The notes under the pieces are model-generated. The model was given only the letters and a program-made list of their open reading frames with translations. It was not told the DNA's origin and ran no database searches. From positions 310,001 through 374,000 of the forward strand of contig CAWICQ010000009.1 in the NCBI GenBank assembly GCA_963834755.1: a stretch of DNA of 64,000 bases. Reading direction: 5' to 3'. A program made the position numbers and the translations under genes. Below are positions 50,901-59,625 of the stretch, in pieces; within the stretch, counting starts at the first letter, position 1, and the number at the start of each line of letters is the position of its first letter. This stretch comes from Dokdonella_A sp963834755. GTDB taxonomy: Bacteria > Pseudomonadota > Gammaproteobacteria > Xanthomonadales > Rhodanobacteraceae.

Positions 50901-53900
50901 TTGGGTCGAGAGATCGCCACGAGCCGCCCGAGTTCATCGTAGGTCGAGAAGGTGTTGATCCATTGCCCATCGAATCCCGCAAAGCTGTGGCGCAACACGG
51001 CGCCGCGTGCGTTGAATGTTTGCAGTACTTGCTGCAATCCGCTGGTCGCGGTGATCTGCGTGCCGTTCATGCCGCCGAATGCATCGATACGACCGCTGTA
51101 CGCCACGCTCACTGGCTGCTCGCCATCGGTTTGCGTGCTCACCAGGCGTCCATGCGCGTCGTAGACGCGGACGGTTTGCACGCCGCTGGCATTCATCGCG
51201 GCAATGGGCACGCCATACGCCGGATGCGTCAGGATTCCTGCGACCGGCCGGCAATCGCCCGCACACAACGGGTTGTCATGCTCGGCCCACAGCTCGCTCG
51301 CGTACATGTGCTCGTCGGGTGCGCCCAGCCACATGTTTGTGTATTCGATGTGCTGAGTGCGAGGCACTTCACTGGCCACTGCGGTCGTCGTACTCGCCAG
51401 CAACCCGTAGTCGTCATAGCTCAGCGTCGTCGTTGACGGGATCGCGGGATCGGGATTGCCCTGTTCGACTGCGATAGTCTTGACCTGGCCCTTGTCGGTA
51501 TAGGTGTAGCCGGTCGTGTGCCAGACCGGTATCGCGTTCTTCTGACTCTCCAGCGTCATGACCTGCCGTTCGCTGACCAGGCCCAACTGCCAGTTCGCCG
51601 TGTCATTGAGAGTCGGCGTGCTGACATCCGTGGTCATTCCGTTGGCGGTCTGCGTCACTGTGTCGACGACATTGCCGTAATTGTCGGTTGTAATCTGCGC
51701 ATCGACATGGATCGGCGGCTGAGCCGGTTCGGCATATCCGGAAACGTGCAGATGATCCGGCCCCGATCCCGACCAGGCGATTGCCGCGGACTGCTCCCAT
51801 TCGCTGGTGTGAGTCGACTGTGGCAACACCACGTGCGTCGCCCCGCCATTGAGCATTCGGAGTTCATAGGTGTAGGCGGTCTTGGTGATGCGCGTCGGCG
51901 CGCTGGCCGGCTGCCCTTGACCCGGTTGCAGAATCGGTTGCGCCACGGTGACCGTGGCCGGCACGCCGACACCCGGGTAGTACTTTCCACTCGCATCCGG
52001 CGTGCGCAAGTCGAACGTCGTGATCGTCTCCACCGGATGGCTGGGTTCGGTATCCCACACGCGGTATTCGCTGAAGCCAAAGAATCCCAGGCCTTGCATG
52101 CTGGCGATCGGATCGCGGTAGGAATACTGCCAGGTGTGTCCCAACTGCAGTGGATCATCACCGGCCTTGAGATCGGTCAATCCGAGCCTGGAGGTGACCG
52201 CTCGCACCACGCGCAAACCACTTTTTGGACACTTCAGCGGATAACTGCATTGATAGCTGTCGTTCACTTCGGGCCGATCCGACCATTCGCTGGAATATGT
52301 CACCGACAAGGCCGGCCACGCCGTCGCTTCATCGGTGACCGCGATCAATTCGTCACCCCACTGCGGCGTCTGCTGCAGGACTTCAAATCCACCGGCAGGA
52401 TCGTTGCCGCCGACATGACGGACGATGTCGATGAAACCATCGCCGTCGACATCCGCGAGCGTCGACAAATTCCAGCCGGAAGCAAAGCCTGGCGTAATGT
52501 CATCTCCTCCTACGACGATATAGTTCTGGAATGGCACGAGCTGCAGCAGGATTTGCGCTCCGGGAATCACCTGTCCGTATGCTTCGAGTCCGAGCCGGGT
52601 CTCGTCATTCTCCAGCCGGTCCGGATAGAACGTTATCGGTCGCAAGGTATTGTCGAGCCAATATTTGACGTCGTTGCGCGTTCCAGGCTGGCTAACCGGC
52701 AGGTCCAATTCCGTAAAAGTGCCATCGCCGTTCGACAGCAAGAAAACAATCTGCGGCGCTGGCTGATTGTTCGCGCCTTTGTGATCGTTGTTGAAAATCA
52801 CGAGATCCATGCGACCGTCGTTGTTGACGTCCGTGACATGGATGCCGGCATCGGCAAAACGCGTAGACAGATTTTTGGCGAGATCCGGATGTACATCGAC
52901 GGGCACCGTCCGCAGGTGACTGTCCGGATAAAACCCTTTTCCCGTATTCCAGAAGATCTGGCATGTCAAAACGCCCGGATGAAGTGGATCTGCTCGGGTC
53001 ATGCGTAACAGGTCCTCCAGCCCATCGCCGTTGAAGTCGCCAAATTCGCGGTAACCATCGAGCGGCTTCGAGTTCGCGTCCAGCGGCAGATGCACGCTGT
53101 CGGGCTCCTGCTTGACCCAATGGTACTTGTCATCGAAAGTCAAAGAACTCTTCAACGTTTCGCTGGTCAACTCCGCCCGCCCGTCACCGTCGAGATCCGT
53201 GACTACGCCAGGACTGGCCTCGAAGTCGGGGAGCGTCGCGGGGGGACCAAATTGGCCCGGTTTGCCGGGTTCGTTGAACACAATCTCCCAGGCCGGCGAA
53301 AATTCGTATTGCACCGTATCGCCCGGATTGTTCGAGCCGATCCAGCCGGCTGCGTTATAGGGCCAGGCCCGATCGACCAATCCATCGCCATTGAAGTCTG
53401 CAAACGTTGGAAACTCGTTCGGCAGGTAGTACTTGTAGTTGCCGTTCGTGTTGCCGAGGAGCGTGCATGGCACCGCGTGCGTGTGTACAAAGCCCGAGGC
53501 CGTCCATTTCAAATCGGCAACACTGCAGTCGTATAACGGCGGAAGTTTCGGGTCCACATTCAGCTCATGCGCACCCAGATTGTCGATCGCCGCCACCAAC
53601 TCATCAGTGCCGTCGCCATCGAGGTCGACCGCGGTCGACTCATCCAGCCGCACGTGGCCGTAGTTCGCCGAGGCCAGCGGATCTTCGTCGCGCGCAAGGC
53701 TCAGGCCCTGGCTCAATGGCACGATCTGTCCACTCGCATCGCGCTTGGACAACCACAAGCTGTGACTGCCACCGAGAAACTTGCCGTCCGACTCCCACAC
53801 GTAGAATGGTGCGGGATAGTATTTCTGCTCCCATAGCTGAGTGGCCCCGGGCCCAAACAGCAGATCGCTCGCTCCGTCGCCATTCAGATCGAGCATTTGC

Positions 53901-55159
53901 ATGGCAGGAACTTCGCCATCGGGTGCCGCGACCACTCCCAGATCGTAATTCGCCTGCGTGATCGGCGCCGGGACAATCGGCTGGCTTTGGAAAAGGACGC
54001 CTGCGCCCGGCGAGTAGCTGAAGTGCTTGGCCCACAAGCACCCGCCCGCGCTTTCGCAGCGCTGAACGGAAGTCAGCAAACTGTGCTGACTGGCGCTCGG
54101 GCTGTAGCTGAGGTTGTACTGCCAGACCAGGCTCGTTGCCGTCGGGTTTGGCGCATACATCTCGATGGTCTTCAGCCGTGAGCTGTGACGGCGTTGCACA
54201 CCGGCAAGCCAGCTCCACTGCGTATCCGGCGCATTCTCGTACTCGAACTTCACATGGCGTTGCGGAAGATCCTGAGTCCCGTGCGTTGGCAGCTCATCGG
54301 TGAGGTTTGCGGTATAGAGGATGCGCGAGGGCCGTTCCTCGTACCAATAGTCTTGCGCGTTTGCGCCACCGGGCCCGGCGAAATCGTCGTATTCATAACT
54401 GACGGTATTTCCGCTCGCGTCCCGCTCCGATGTGATGCGCCACTCGACGCGCAGGGAGCCGTGGGCGAACACCTTGTTGTCGTTATCGAAGAAGATCTGC
54501 TCCGCGACGACTGGGTCATAAGTCCGCACGCGACCGTCGCCCAGCTCGACCGTGAATCCCTCCGGGCCGCTCGCATCCAGCGGCTTCGCACTGGACGAAC
54601 GAACGCGGACAAACGTATCGGGATCGGTACGATATTCCGCGCCATTGCCGCCGTACGGCGTCGCATTTACCCCGATCAGTTCCTGACCATCAAGATAGAA
54701 CCGATCGCGCACGGTGAAATCGACCCCGTCGGTCTCTCCGTCTTTGGCCCATACCCGCCCCCCGCGCGTGATGGTTGAAAATCCCGAGACCGACCAACCG
54801 AGCCCGGCGATGCCGGAACCCGAACCGCTCGCATAGTCCAGCGAGATCGCCGGTGCCATGCCTGCGCGACCCGGCGGCACGGCCATCGGCAGCGTGAAAG
54901 TAAATTCGCCCTTGGGTGTGACGGCCCAGGATGACGGCAGGTATCCGTCGGAATCGGCAGGTGCAATGGGTTGGGCGGGAACCGCAAAGGGTTTCGGCAG
55001 CGTCGGCACGGCTGGAATGTCGCCGAGGCTGATCACAGCAAGTCCACGCGCTGCGTCCCATGCTGTTACAGAGCGCGCCGGTTGCAGCCAACCCGCCGCA
55101 GCGGTGATCAGTGCCGCGCCCGCGACGACTTTCAACCCGCGCACGATTTCGCTACGCAT
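47999..55159 (-). CDS. SpvB/FG-GAP/RHS-repeat giant surface or toxin-like protein
   Basis: A 2386-residue protein from the ATG at 55159, with GGAGAG eight bases upstream and a signal sequence ('VVAGAALITAAAGWLQPARS'). 'GEFTFTLPMAVPPGRAGMAP' with 'GSGIAGLGWSVSGFSTITRG' is the SpvB-type N-terminal domain. At least seven FG-GAP/VCBS-type calcium motifs (D-x-(D/N)-x-D-G, for example 'DLNGDGASDLLFG', 'DVDGDGFIDIVRH') follow. A TcdB-middle-like region leads to YD/RHS repeats and the core 'MYDPALGRFLSPDPVVGSPT' plus 'YVLNSPLDFTDPSGL'. About 310 residues after the core form an unrecognised C-terminal domain with a charged helical end. The base composition looks lower in GC than nearby genes. It probably forms an encapsulating shell with a variable effector; no toxin motif was seen. 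Confidence 0.9.
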   Translation of the reverse strand: MRSEIVRGLKVVAGAALITAAAGWLQPARSVTAWDAARGLAVISLGDIPAVPTLPKPFAVPAQPIAPADSDGYLPSSWAVTPKGEFTFTLPMAVPPGRAGMAPAISLDYASGSGSGIAGLGWSVSGFSTITRGGRVWAKDGETDGVDFTVRDRFYLDGQELIGVNATPYGGNGAEYRTDPDTFVRVRSSSAKPLDASGPEGFTVELGDGRVRTYDPVVAEQIFFDNDNKVFAHGSLRVEWRITSERDASGNTVSYEYDDFAGPGGANAQDYWYEERPSRILYTANLTDELPTHGTQDLPQRHVKFEYENAPDTQWSWLAGVQRRHSSRLKTIEMYAPNPTATSLVWQYNLSYSPSASQHSLLTSVQRCESAGGCLWAKHFSYSPGAGVLFQSQPIVPAPITQANYDLGVVAAPDGEVPAMQMLDLNGDGASDLLFGPGATQLWEQKYYPAPFYVWESDGKFLGGSHSLWLSKRDASGQIVPLSQGLSLARDEDPLASANYGHVRLDESTAVDLDGDGTDELVAAIDNLGAHELNVDPKLPPLYDCSVADLKWTASGFVHTHAVPCTLLGNTNGNYKYYLPNEFPTFADFNGDGLVDRAWPYNAAGWIGSNNPGDTVQYEFSPAWEIVFNEPGKPGQFGPPATLPDFEASPGVVTDLDGDGRAELTSETLKSSLTFDDKYHWVKQEPDSVHLPLDANSKPLDGYREFGDFNGDGLEDLLRMTRADPLHPGVLTCQIFWNTGKGFYPDSHLRTVPVDVHPDLAKNLSTRFADAGIHVTDVNNDGRMDLVIFNNDHKGANNQPAPQIVFLLSNGDGTFTELDLPVSQPGTRNDVKYWLDNTLRPITFYPDRLENDETRLGLEAYGQVIPGAQILLQLVPFQNYIVVGGDDITPGFASGWNLSTLADVDGDGFIDIVRHVGGNDPAGGFEVLQQTPQWGDELIAVTDEATAWPALSVTYSSEWSDRPEVNDSYQCSYPLKCPKSGLRVVRAVTSRLGLTDLKAGDDPLQLGHTWQYSYRDPIASMQGLGFFGFSEYRVWDTEPSHPVETITTFDLRTPDASGKYYPGVGVPATVTVAQPILQPGQGQPASAPTRITKTAYTYELRMLNGGATHVVLPQSTHTSEWEQSAAIAWSGSGPDHLHVSGYAEPAQPPIHVDAQITTDNYGNVVDTVTQTANGMTTDVSTPTLNDTANWQLGLVSERQVMTLESQKNAIPVWHTTGYTYTDKGQVKTIAVEQGNPDPAIPSTTTLSYDDYGLLASTTTAVASEVPRTQHIEYTNMWLGAPDEHMYASELWAEHDNPLCAGDCRPVAGILTHPAYGVPIAAMNASGVQTVRVYDAHGRLVSTQTDGEQPVSVAYSGRIDAFGGMNGTQITATSGLQQVLQTFNARGAVLRHSFAGFDGQWINTFSTYDELGRLVAISRPNTGAPAAWTTFDHDSLGRDVATTFPDGSSSTTKYSLLKTEHTDAGGHTSYQLFDVDGRLITSGAQLPGAPGCGICLAQDVKSTYQYSATPIGPLDIVLDDQGHATQTQYDRRGRPVTEDEPSRGTTKVIYNGFGEAKQTVQVATGQTETETYDDLGRIITTTTPDGLATYSWDVAVNGVGRLARTMSPDQIKTEYRYDNLGRTTGIDQTDEISLMASIDIQYDPQTGRLKSIDYPKAPGQASRFRAAYDYNGYGYLKTVSDATPNQPAKILQQINARNADLALVDAIRGVDAGAGGGAIADHREYDPLMGRLWTISASHSAANRLNVSYNYDLDGLINQRTTTDETVQIEETFEHDALHRLTHSGRNGMPLPSGLPFSASIDESYDSVGNRIDTMRNGKLAEHRSYGSNGLQPYALTERDIGDPANPNQPPQALTYQYDALGRLQKDPHRSLIWNAFDLPRSVTQDGQTWTFLYGADGERAKKSGPDGTITYLAGLYEKRQSGNGTRHVFHVTGGDGPVADVTYTEAANPSSPGAIDVNYPLTDALGSTDAIADAGGTVMERDHYDSWGLRSNPDGTPLANLSLFQSLSSAGFTDQEHDDDLALINMQGRMYDPALGRFLSPDPVVGSPTFSQSWNSYSYVLNSPLDFTDPSGLDCSSSTSVSDGGKTVSTLTGCHEGSGSLGGNAGSDAESALIGAFAFIREKAELAQQQHELDVKTGRALPDGTRIRTADGTPILPHRFNSQNQEVDNWGRVLYPHGPVRNPKLNTTNNPVVKYAGNFAVRLFCGSKCAEASAPTSAREAAAAPKQLSNAQIARNAVSQALAARALVKFLGKVGVVIDEGVDGIVDRLTPDGMGMDDYEKKVLQRLAEKRAERARLIEEALAQFNDALKRYEAATAMRDRRLEQATAAAADLDAIDSSTVGTDLIEAVYSRNLAAYGEAEGEVGRAGARLQFADDWLQALRAGEE

Positions 55160-55528
55160 GCTTCGAACTCTCCGAAAGAACTTGAAGCTGCGCACCGAAG
55201 TCGTGACCATTCCGGCAGCGGGATGACACGGAAGCGCATCACACAGAAATACGGAAAGGAGCCGAGATTTCCGCCACCGGACCGATCGCCGTGGCAGCAC
55301 GTTCGCTCCGCAAGAAACGAACGCGGATGGAGCGACGATGAGCGGTTTTGCGGAGCGCCGCTTATTGCGAAGGGATTCGCAGCCGACACGGATTCGACTG
55401 CCGATTTCCAGTGTCAAACCAGACAACAAGTTCGGCCACTCACGAGCGCAACGCAAGTCGCCGCGACCGCAAAAGGTTGCTGATATCAAGTGGACGTTCT
55501 TGGAATCCGTCCCGCGCCGAGAGGTGAT
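55160..55528. other. 369-base intergenic region, no gene seen
   Basis: It lies between the RHS gene start (55159) and the end of the small secreted-protein gene (55529), both on the minus strand. Frames here are open but their translations show no recognisable domain or start signal. The promoter of the RHS gene is presumably inside; I could not pick it out. Confidence 0.4.
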
Positions 55529-56017
55529 CTACTGCTGGTTGTTGTCGTCGGTGTTCGCGCGGGACGCTTCAACGTCGGCATCCGAGCGCGGATTCGCGAC
55601 GAGACCGATGCGCGCGCTGCGACCGTCGTCGTCGCCGAAAATCATCTGCAGATCGGCGCGCTGCCCCGGCACGGCGCCGATATGCGGCGCGGCGCGCAGG
55701 TAGGTTTGGCCGGCTGTGATTTCGGAGATTTCGATTTCGATCGGAATCGTGGTGACGCGGTGAATGAGCGTTGGCGCGTCGGCAACGATGTGGAATTGCC
55801 AGGAACCGGTCAGGTCGGGCTTGTCGATAACGATGTCCGCCGGCTGGCCGAACGCGACGAGCGTGCTCGGCGCGGCGAGCAGCTTGCCTTCCACGCTGAA
55901 TTCGAATGCGATTTCGCAATAGCGCACGTTCTGTGCGGAAGCTGCGGTGATGCAGCCCATGCCGAGCAGCGAGGCCAGCAGCGCGTTTCGAGCGGAACGT
56001 GCGAGCGGGCCTGTCAT
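55529..56017 (-). CDS. Small secreted protein, function unknown
   Basis: A 162-residue exported protein with a signal peptide ('ALLASLLGMGCITAASA'). The mature part reads 'VRYCEIAFEFSVEGKLLAAP', 'PADIVIDKPDLTGSWQFHIV' and 'IPIEIEISEITAGQTYLRAA', an all-beta pattern like an immunoglobulin-type fold, with 'RADLQMIFGDDDGRSARIGL' near the end. Only one cysteine is left in the mature part. The ATG at 56017 places the signal at the N-terminus; 13 codons upstream there is another in-frame start. No family recognised. It lies downstream of the tail-specific protease gene, both on the minus strand, 139 bases apart. Confidence 0.6.
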   Translation of the reverse strand: MTGPLARSARNALLASLLGMGCITAASAQNVRYCEIAFEFSVEGKLLAAPSTLVAFGQPADIVIDKPDLTGSWQFHIVADAPTLIHRVTTIPIEIEISEITAGQTYLRAAPHIGAVPGQRADLQMIFGDDDGRSARIGLVANPRSDADVEASRANTDDNNQQ

Positions 56018-56156
56018 CGTTCGAACGGTATCGCGGCAGATCGGCATCGCAGACACGATTCAGGGGAACGGCACGCGCGACGACTGCGTCCAATGCGGAC
56101 GCGCACTATGCGCGCCGAGCAGGTGGAACCGACCCGCGCCGAGGCGCGGGTCCCCG

Positions 56157-58409
56157 TCAATCGACTTCAGCCGGCATCACAACGCCACGCGGCAGCACGC
56201 GCGACGCCAGCTTGGTGTCGGTGCGGATCAGCGAAATTTCGTCGCCAAGGATGTGCGCGGCTTCGTCGAGCACGACGTCGCGCTTGTCCTTGGCCGCCTG
56301 TTCACGTTTGATGTCGGTTTCGATGCCGCGTTCGTCGGGTTGCAGCCCATCGTCCTGGCTGGCCGCCGATCCGTCGTCGGCGATCGCGTTCGACGCGGCC
56401 GGCGTCGTGCCGCGCGCCGCGCCGCTCTTGCTGTCCTGCATGATCTTCTGCTGCGTCTTGCTCGCAGGATCGCTGGCTGGCGTCGCGCTCGCGGTTTCGC
56501 GCGCCTTGCGCTTGGCTTCCTGTTCGTCGCGCTCCTTGCGGCGCACCTGCTCGTTCAGCGATACGGTCTTTTCGCTGCGCACCTCGCGTGCGTCGGCGAT
56601 TTCGGCGGCGAACGCCTGCCACTCGGCGTTATTGGCGACGCGCGAGGCGTGGCGCTCGGCCAGCATCGGCACGATCGGCTTCAGGTCGGCGACGGCCTGA
56701 TAGTGCGCCTGCGTGATCGATGTCCAAGGCAGCGCGTTGTCGTAACTCGATTCACCGAATTCGTTGGCGTCGACGGTCAGCGGGAAGCTGATGTCCGGCG
56801 TCACGCCGCGCAGCTGCGTCGAGCCGCCGTTGATGCGGAAAAACTGCGCGATGGTCATCTTGACCTCGCCGTACGTCGGTTTTTCGTTATGCGCGAGCTC
56901 ATCGAGATCGACGAGATTCTGCACGGTCCCTTTGCCGAACGTCGGCTCGCCGACGATGACGCCGCGGCCGTAATCCTGGATCGCCGCCGCAAAAATCTCC
57001 GACGCCGACGCCGAAGCGCGATTGACCAGCACCGCGAGCGGACCGTCCCAGGCCATGCCTGGATGCGGATCTTCTTCCTCTTCGATCTGGCCGCTCGCAT
57101 TGCGCACCTGCACGACCGGACCCTTGTCGATGAACAGACCGGTGAGATCGGTCGCCTCGGCCAGCGAGCCGCCGCCGTTGTTGCGCAGATCGACGATCAC
57201 GCCGTCGACTTTTTCCTTTTTCAGCTCGCCGAGCAGTTTCTCGACGTCGCGCGTTGCGCTCTTGTAGTCGGCGTCGCCGCGGCGGCGCGCTTCGAAATCC
57301 TGATAGAACGTCGGCAGCGAGATCACGCCGATGTGACGCGTGTGCTCGCCGGCCTTCACCTCGATCACCGATTTCTTCGCGGCCTGCTCTTCGATGCTGA
57401 CCTTCTTGCGCGTCAGCGCGATGGTCATGTGCTTGCCGTCGGGGCCGGCATCGGATGGCAGAATCTCGAGGCGCACGACGGTGTCTTTCGCGCCGCGGAT
57501 CTTTTCGACAACGTCGTCGAGACGCCAGCCGACCACGTCGACGATCGGGCCGTGTTCGCCCTGGCCGACGCCGACGACGCGGTCGCCGACTTTGACCTTG
57601 CCGGAAAGCGATGCGGGACCGCCGGGCACGATCTCGCGGATCGCCGTGTAGTCCTCATCGCGCTGCAGCACCGCGCCGATGCCTTCGAGCGATAGCTTCA
57701 TCGCGATGTCGAAGTTCTCCGATGCGCGCGGGCCGAGATAATTCGTGTGCGGCTCGATCGCCATCGCGTACGAATTCATGAACGTCTGGAACACGTCTTC
57801 GGTGTTGAGCTGGCGTACGCGATCGAGATAGTTCGCGTAGCGCTTGTCGAGCGTGTCGCGGATGTCCTTGTCGGTCTTGCCGGCGAGCTTGAGCCGCAGC
57901 CAGTCGTTCTTGATGCGCTTGCGCCAGAGGTCGTCGAGTTCCGTTTCGGTCTTCGCCCACGGCGTTTTTTCGCGATCGAACTGGTAGGTCTCGTCGACGC
58001 CGAAGTCGAAACCCTTGGGCAGCAGTGCGCGCGCGTAGGCGACGCGCTCGCCGACGCGCTGTTCGTAGAGATTGAAGATCGTGAACGGCGCGGAGAGATC
58101 CTGATCGTAGATCGCGTCGTCGAGCTTGGTGCGAAAGTCGCCGAAACGGTCGATGTCGGCCTGCGTGAAGAAGAGACGATCGCTGTCGAGCGCATCGAGA
58201 TAGCGCGTGAAGATCTGCTGCGACATGGTGTCGTCGAGCGCCATCGGCTTGTAGTGGAACTTGGTCAGGAATCGCGCCGCCCAGACCGCGGCCTCGCCCT
58301 CGGCCGGCGTCGGCTGGAGAAGAAGCGGCGTGCCCGCGTCGGCCGCCGGCTTGGCGAACGAGGGTCCGGCCAATGCGACCAGGGTCAGCGCCCACAACAA
58401 CTTCCGCAT
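56157..58409 (-). CDS. prc: Carboxy-terminal processing (tail-specific) protease Prc
   Basis: A 750-residue periplasmic S41 protease. The signal peptide is 'LLWALTLVALAGPSFA'. A long N-terminal region has 'YLDALDSDRLFFTQADIDRF'. The PDZ domain includes 'EDYTAIREIVPGGPASLSGK' and 'VKVGDRVVGVGQGE'. The catalytic core has 'VDGVIVDLRNNGGGSLAEAT', 'VLVNRASASASEIFAAAIQD' (catalytic serine) and 'GEPTFGKGTVQNL' (lysine base). A C-terminal DUF3340-like, charged tail completes the typical Prc layout. The ATG at 58409 has GGAGAG five bases upstream; a GTG directly before it is less likely. It trims envelope proteins with non-polar C-termini. Confidence 0.95.
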   Translation of the reverse strand: MRKLLWALTLVALAGPSFAKPAADAGTPLLLQPTPAEGEAAVWAARFLTKFHYKPMALDDTMSQQIFTRYLDALDSDRLFFTQADIDRFGDFRTKLDDAIYDQDLSAPFTIFNLYEQRVGERVAYARALLPKGFDFGVDETYQFDREKTPWAKTETELDDLWRKRIKNDWLRLKLAGKTDKDIRDTLDKRYANYLDRVRQLNTEDVFQTFMNSYAMAIEPHTNYLGPRASENFDIAMKLSLEGIGAVLQRDEDYTAIREIVPGGPASLSGKVKVGDRVVGVGQGEHGPIVDVVGWRLDDVVEKIRGAKDTVVRLEILPSDAGPDGKHMTIALTRKKVSIEEQAAKKSVIEVKAGEHTRHIGVISLPTFYQDFEARRRGDADYKSATRDVEKLLGELKKEKVDGVIVDLRNNGGGSLAEATDLTGLFIDKGPVVQVRNASGQIEEEEDPHPGMAWDGPLAVLVNRASASASEIFAAAIQDYGRGVIVGEPTFGKGTVQNLVDLDELAHNEKPTYGEVKMTIAQFFRINGGSTQLRGVTPDISFPLTVDANEFGESSYDNALPWTSITQAHYQAVADLKPIVPMLAERHASRVANNAEWQAFAAEIADAREVRSEKTVSLNEQVRRKERDEQEAKRKARETASATPASDPASKTQQKIMQDSKSGAARGTTPAASNAIADDGSAASQDDGLQPDERGIETDIKREQAAKDKRDVVLDEAAHILGDEISLIRTDTKLASRVLPRGVVMPAEVD

Positions 58410-58556
58410 CACATCTCTCCACGGCGATCCACGCAGGACCGCAACTGTCTAGACCCGTTCCGCTCGGCGGAACTTACGCTGGCGCCGGATTCGGCGACAC
58501 CGCTTCGATGATTCGATTCAACGCGTGCCGCCGCCTACGGGAGCTGAACCGGTGCG

Positions 58557-58621
58557 ACGTTTTACAAAGTCAGGGAACGTTTACAAAATCAGGTGCGTTT
58601 ACAAATTGGCAACGTTTGAAT
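58557..58621 (-). repeat. Tandem ~19-base repeats upstream of prc
   Basis: Three copies of a unit resembling ACGTTTACAAAxTCAGGx (58557-58576, 58577-58595, and a degenerate 58596-58611) are followed by a truncated ACGTTTGAAT. They lie in the 213-base gap between the lipA stop and the prc start. On the minus strand they read as TTTGTAAACG spaced by 19-20 bases, almost two helix turns, so a cooperative regulator site is possible. Confidence 0.55.
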
Positions 58622-58622
58622 A

Positions 58623-59625
58623 TCACGCGACATCGACGAATCCCGCCGCATGCGCCATCTGATCCGCATGGTAGGACGAGCGCACCAGCGGCCCCGATGC
58701 GACGTGCTGGAAACCCATGCGGTAGCCCAAGTCCTCCAGCTCGCCGAATTCCTCGGGAGTCCAGTAGCGGATGACCGGATGGTGATGCGGCGTCGGCTGC
58801 AGATACTGGCCGATCGTAACCATATCGACCGCGTGGGAACGCAAATCGTTCAACGCTTCCTCGACCTGGTCGAACGTTTCGCCGAGTCCGAGCATGATGC
58901 CGGACTTGGTCGGAATATCCGGGTGCTGCGCCTTGAAGCGCGCCAGGAGATCCAGCGACCAGTCGTAGTCGGCGCCCGGGCGAACCTCTCTGATACAGCG
59001 GACGCACCGTTTCGAGGTTGTGGTTGAACACGTCCGGCGGCGCTTCGGCCAGCGCTTCGAGCGCGCGTTCCATGCGGCCCTTGCCGCGGAAATCGGGCGT
59101 CAGGATCTCGATGCGGATGGTGGGGTTTTCGAAGCGCACGGCCTTGATGCATTCGGCGAAATGCGCGGCACCGCCGTCGCGGAGATCGTCGCGGTCGACG
59201 GAAGTGATGACGACATAGCGCAGGCCCATGTCGCGGATCGTGCCGGCGAGATGTGCCGGCTCGAGCGGATCGGGCGGCTTCGGCCGGCCGTGCGCGACAT
59301 CGCAGAACGAGCAGCGCCGCGTGCAGACCTCGCCGAGGATCATGAACGTCGCGGTGCCCTTGCCGAAGCATTCGTGAATGTTCGGACAGGACGCTTCCTC
59401 GCACACCGTCACCAGCCGGTTCTCGCGGAGCTTCGCCTTCAGTCGGGCGACCGCATTGCCGGGCGGAATGCGCACGCGGATCCACGACGGCTTGCGCAGC
59501 ACCGGCGCGTCCGCGAAGGTCGCGCGGTTGCGCGCGATCTTGTTCTCGCCAAGCTCTTTGCCGCTTGGCTCGACGACGGTCAGCGGAATGGATTTCACGG
59601 GATCGGTAGCGACGCGGTCGGTCAT
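58623..59625 (-). pseudogene. lipA: Lipoyl synthase, one frameshift
   Basis: LipA is a radical-SAM enzyme inserting two sulfurs into octanoyl groups on lipoate-dependent complexes. The N-terminal frame carries the auxiliary cluster motif 'TVCEEASCPNIHECFGKG' and the radical-SAM motif 'VCTRRCSFCDVAHGRPKPPD', then 'YVVITSVDRDDLRDGGAAHF'. At 58985-58986 an additional base shifts the frame, and the other frame continues with 'PGADYDWSLDLLARFKAQHP', 'IMLGLGETFDQVEEALNDLR', 'IGQYLQPTPHHHPVIRYWTP' and the C-terminus. Both parts are fully conserved. Because lipA is needed for aerobic 2-oxoacid oxidation, an assembly error is the best explanation. Its start overlaps the lipB stop by ATGA. Confidence 0.93.
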
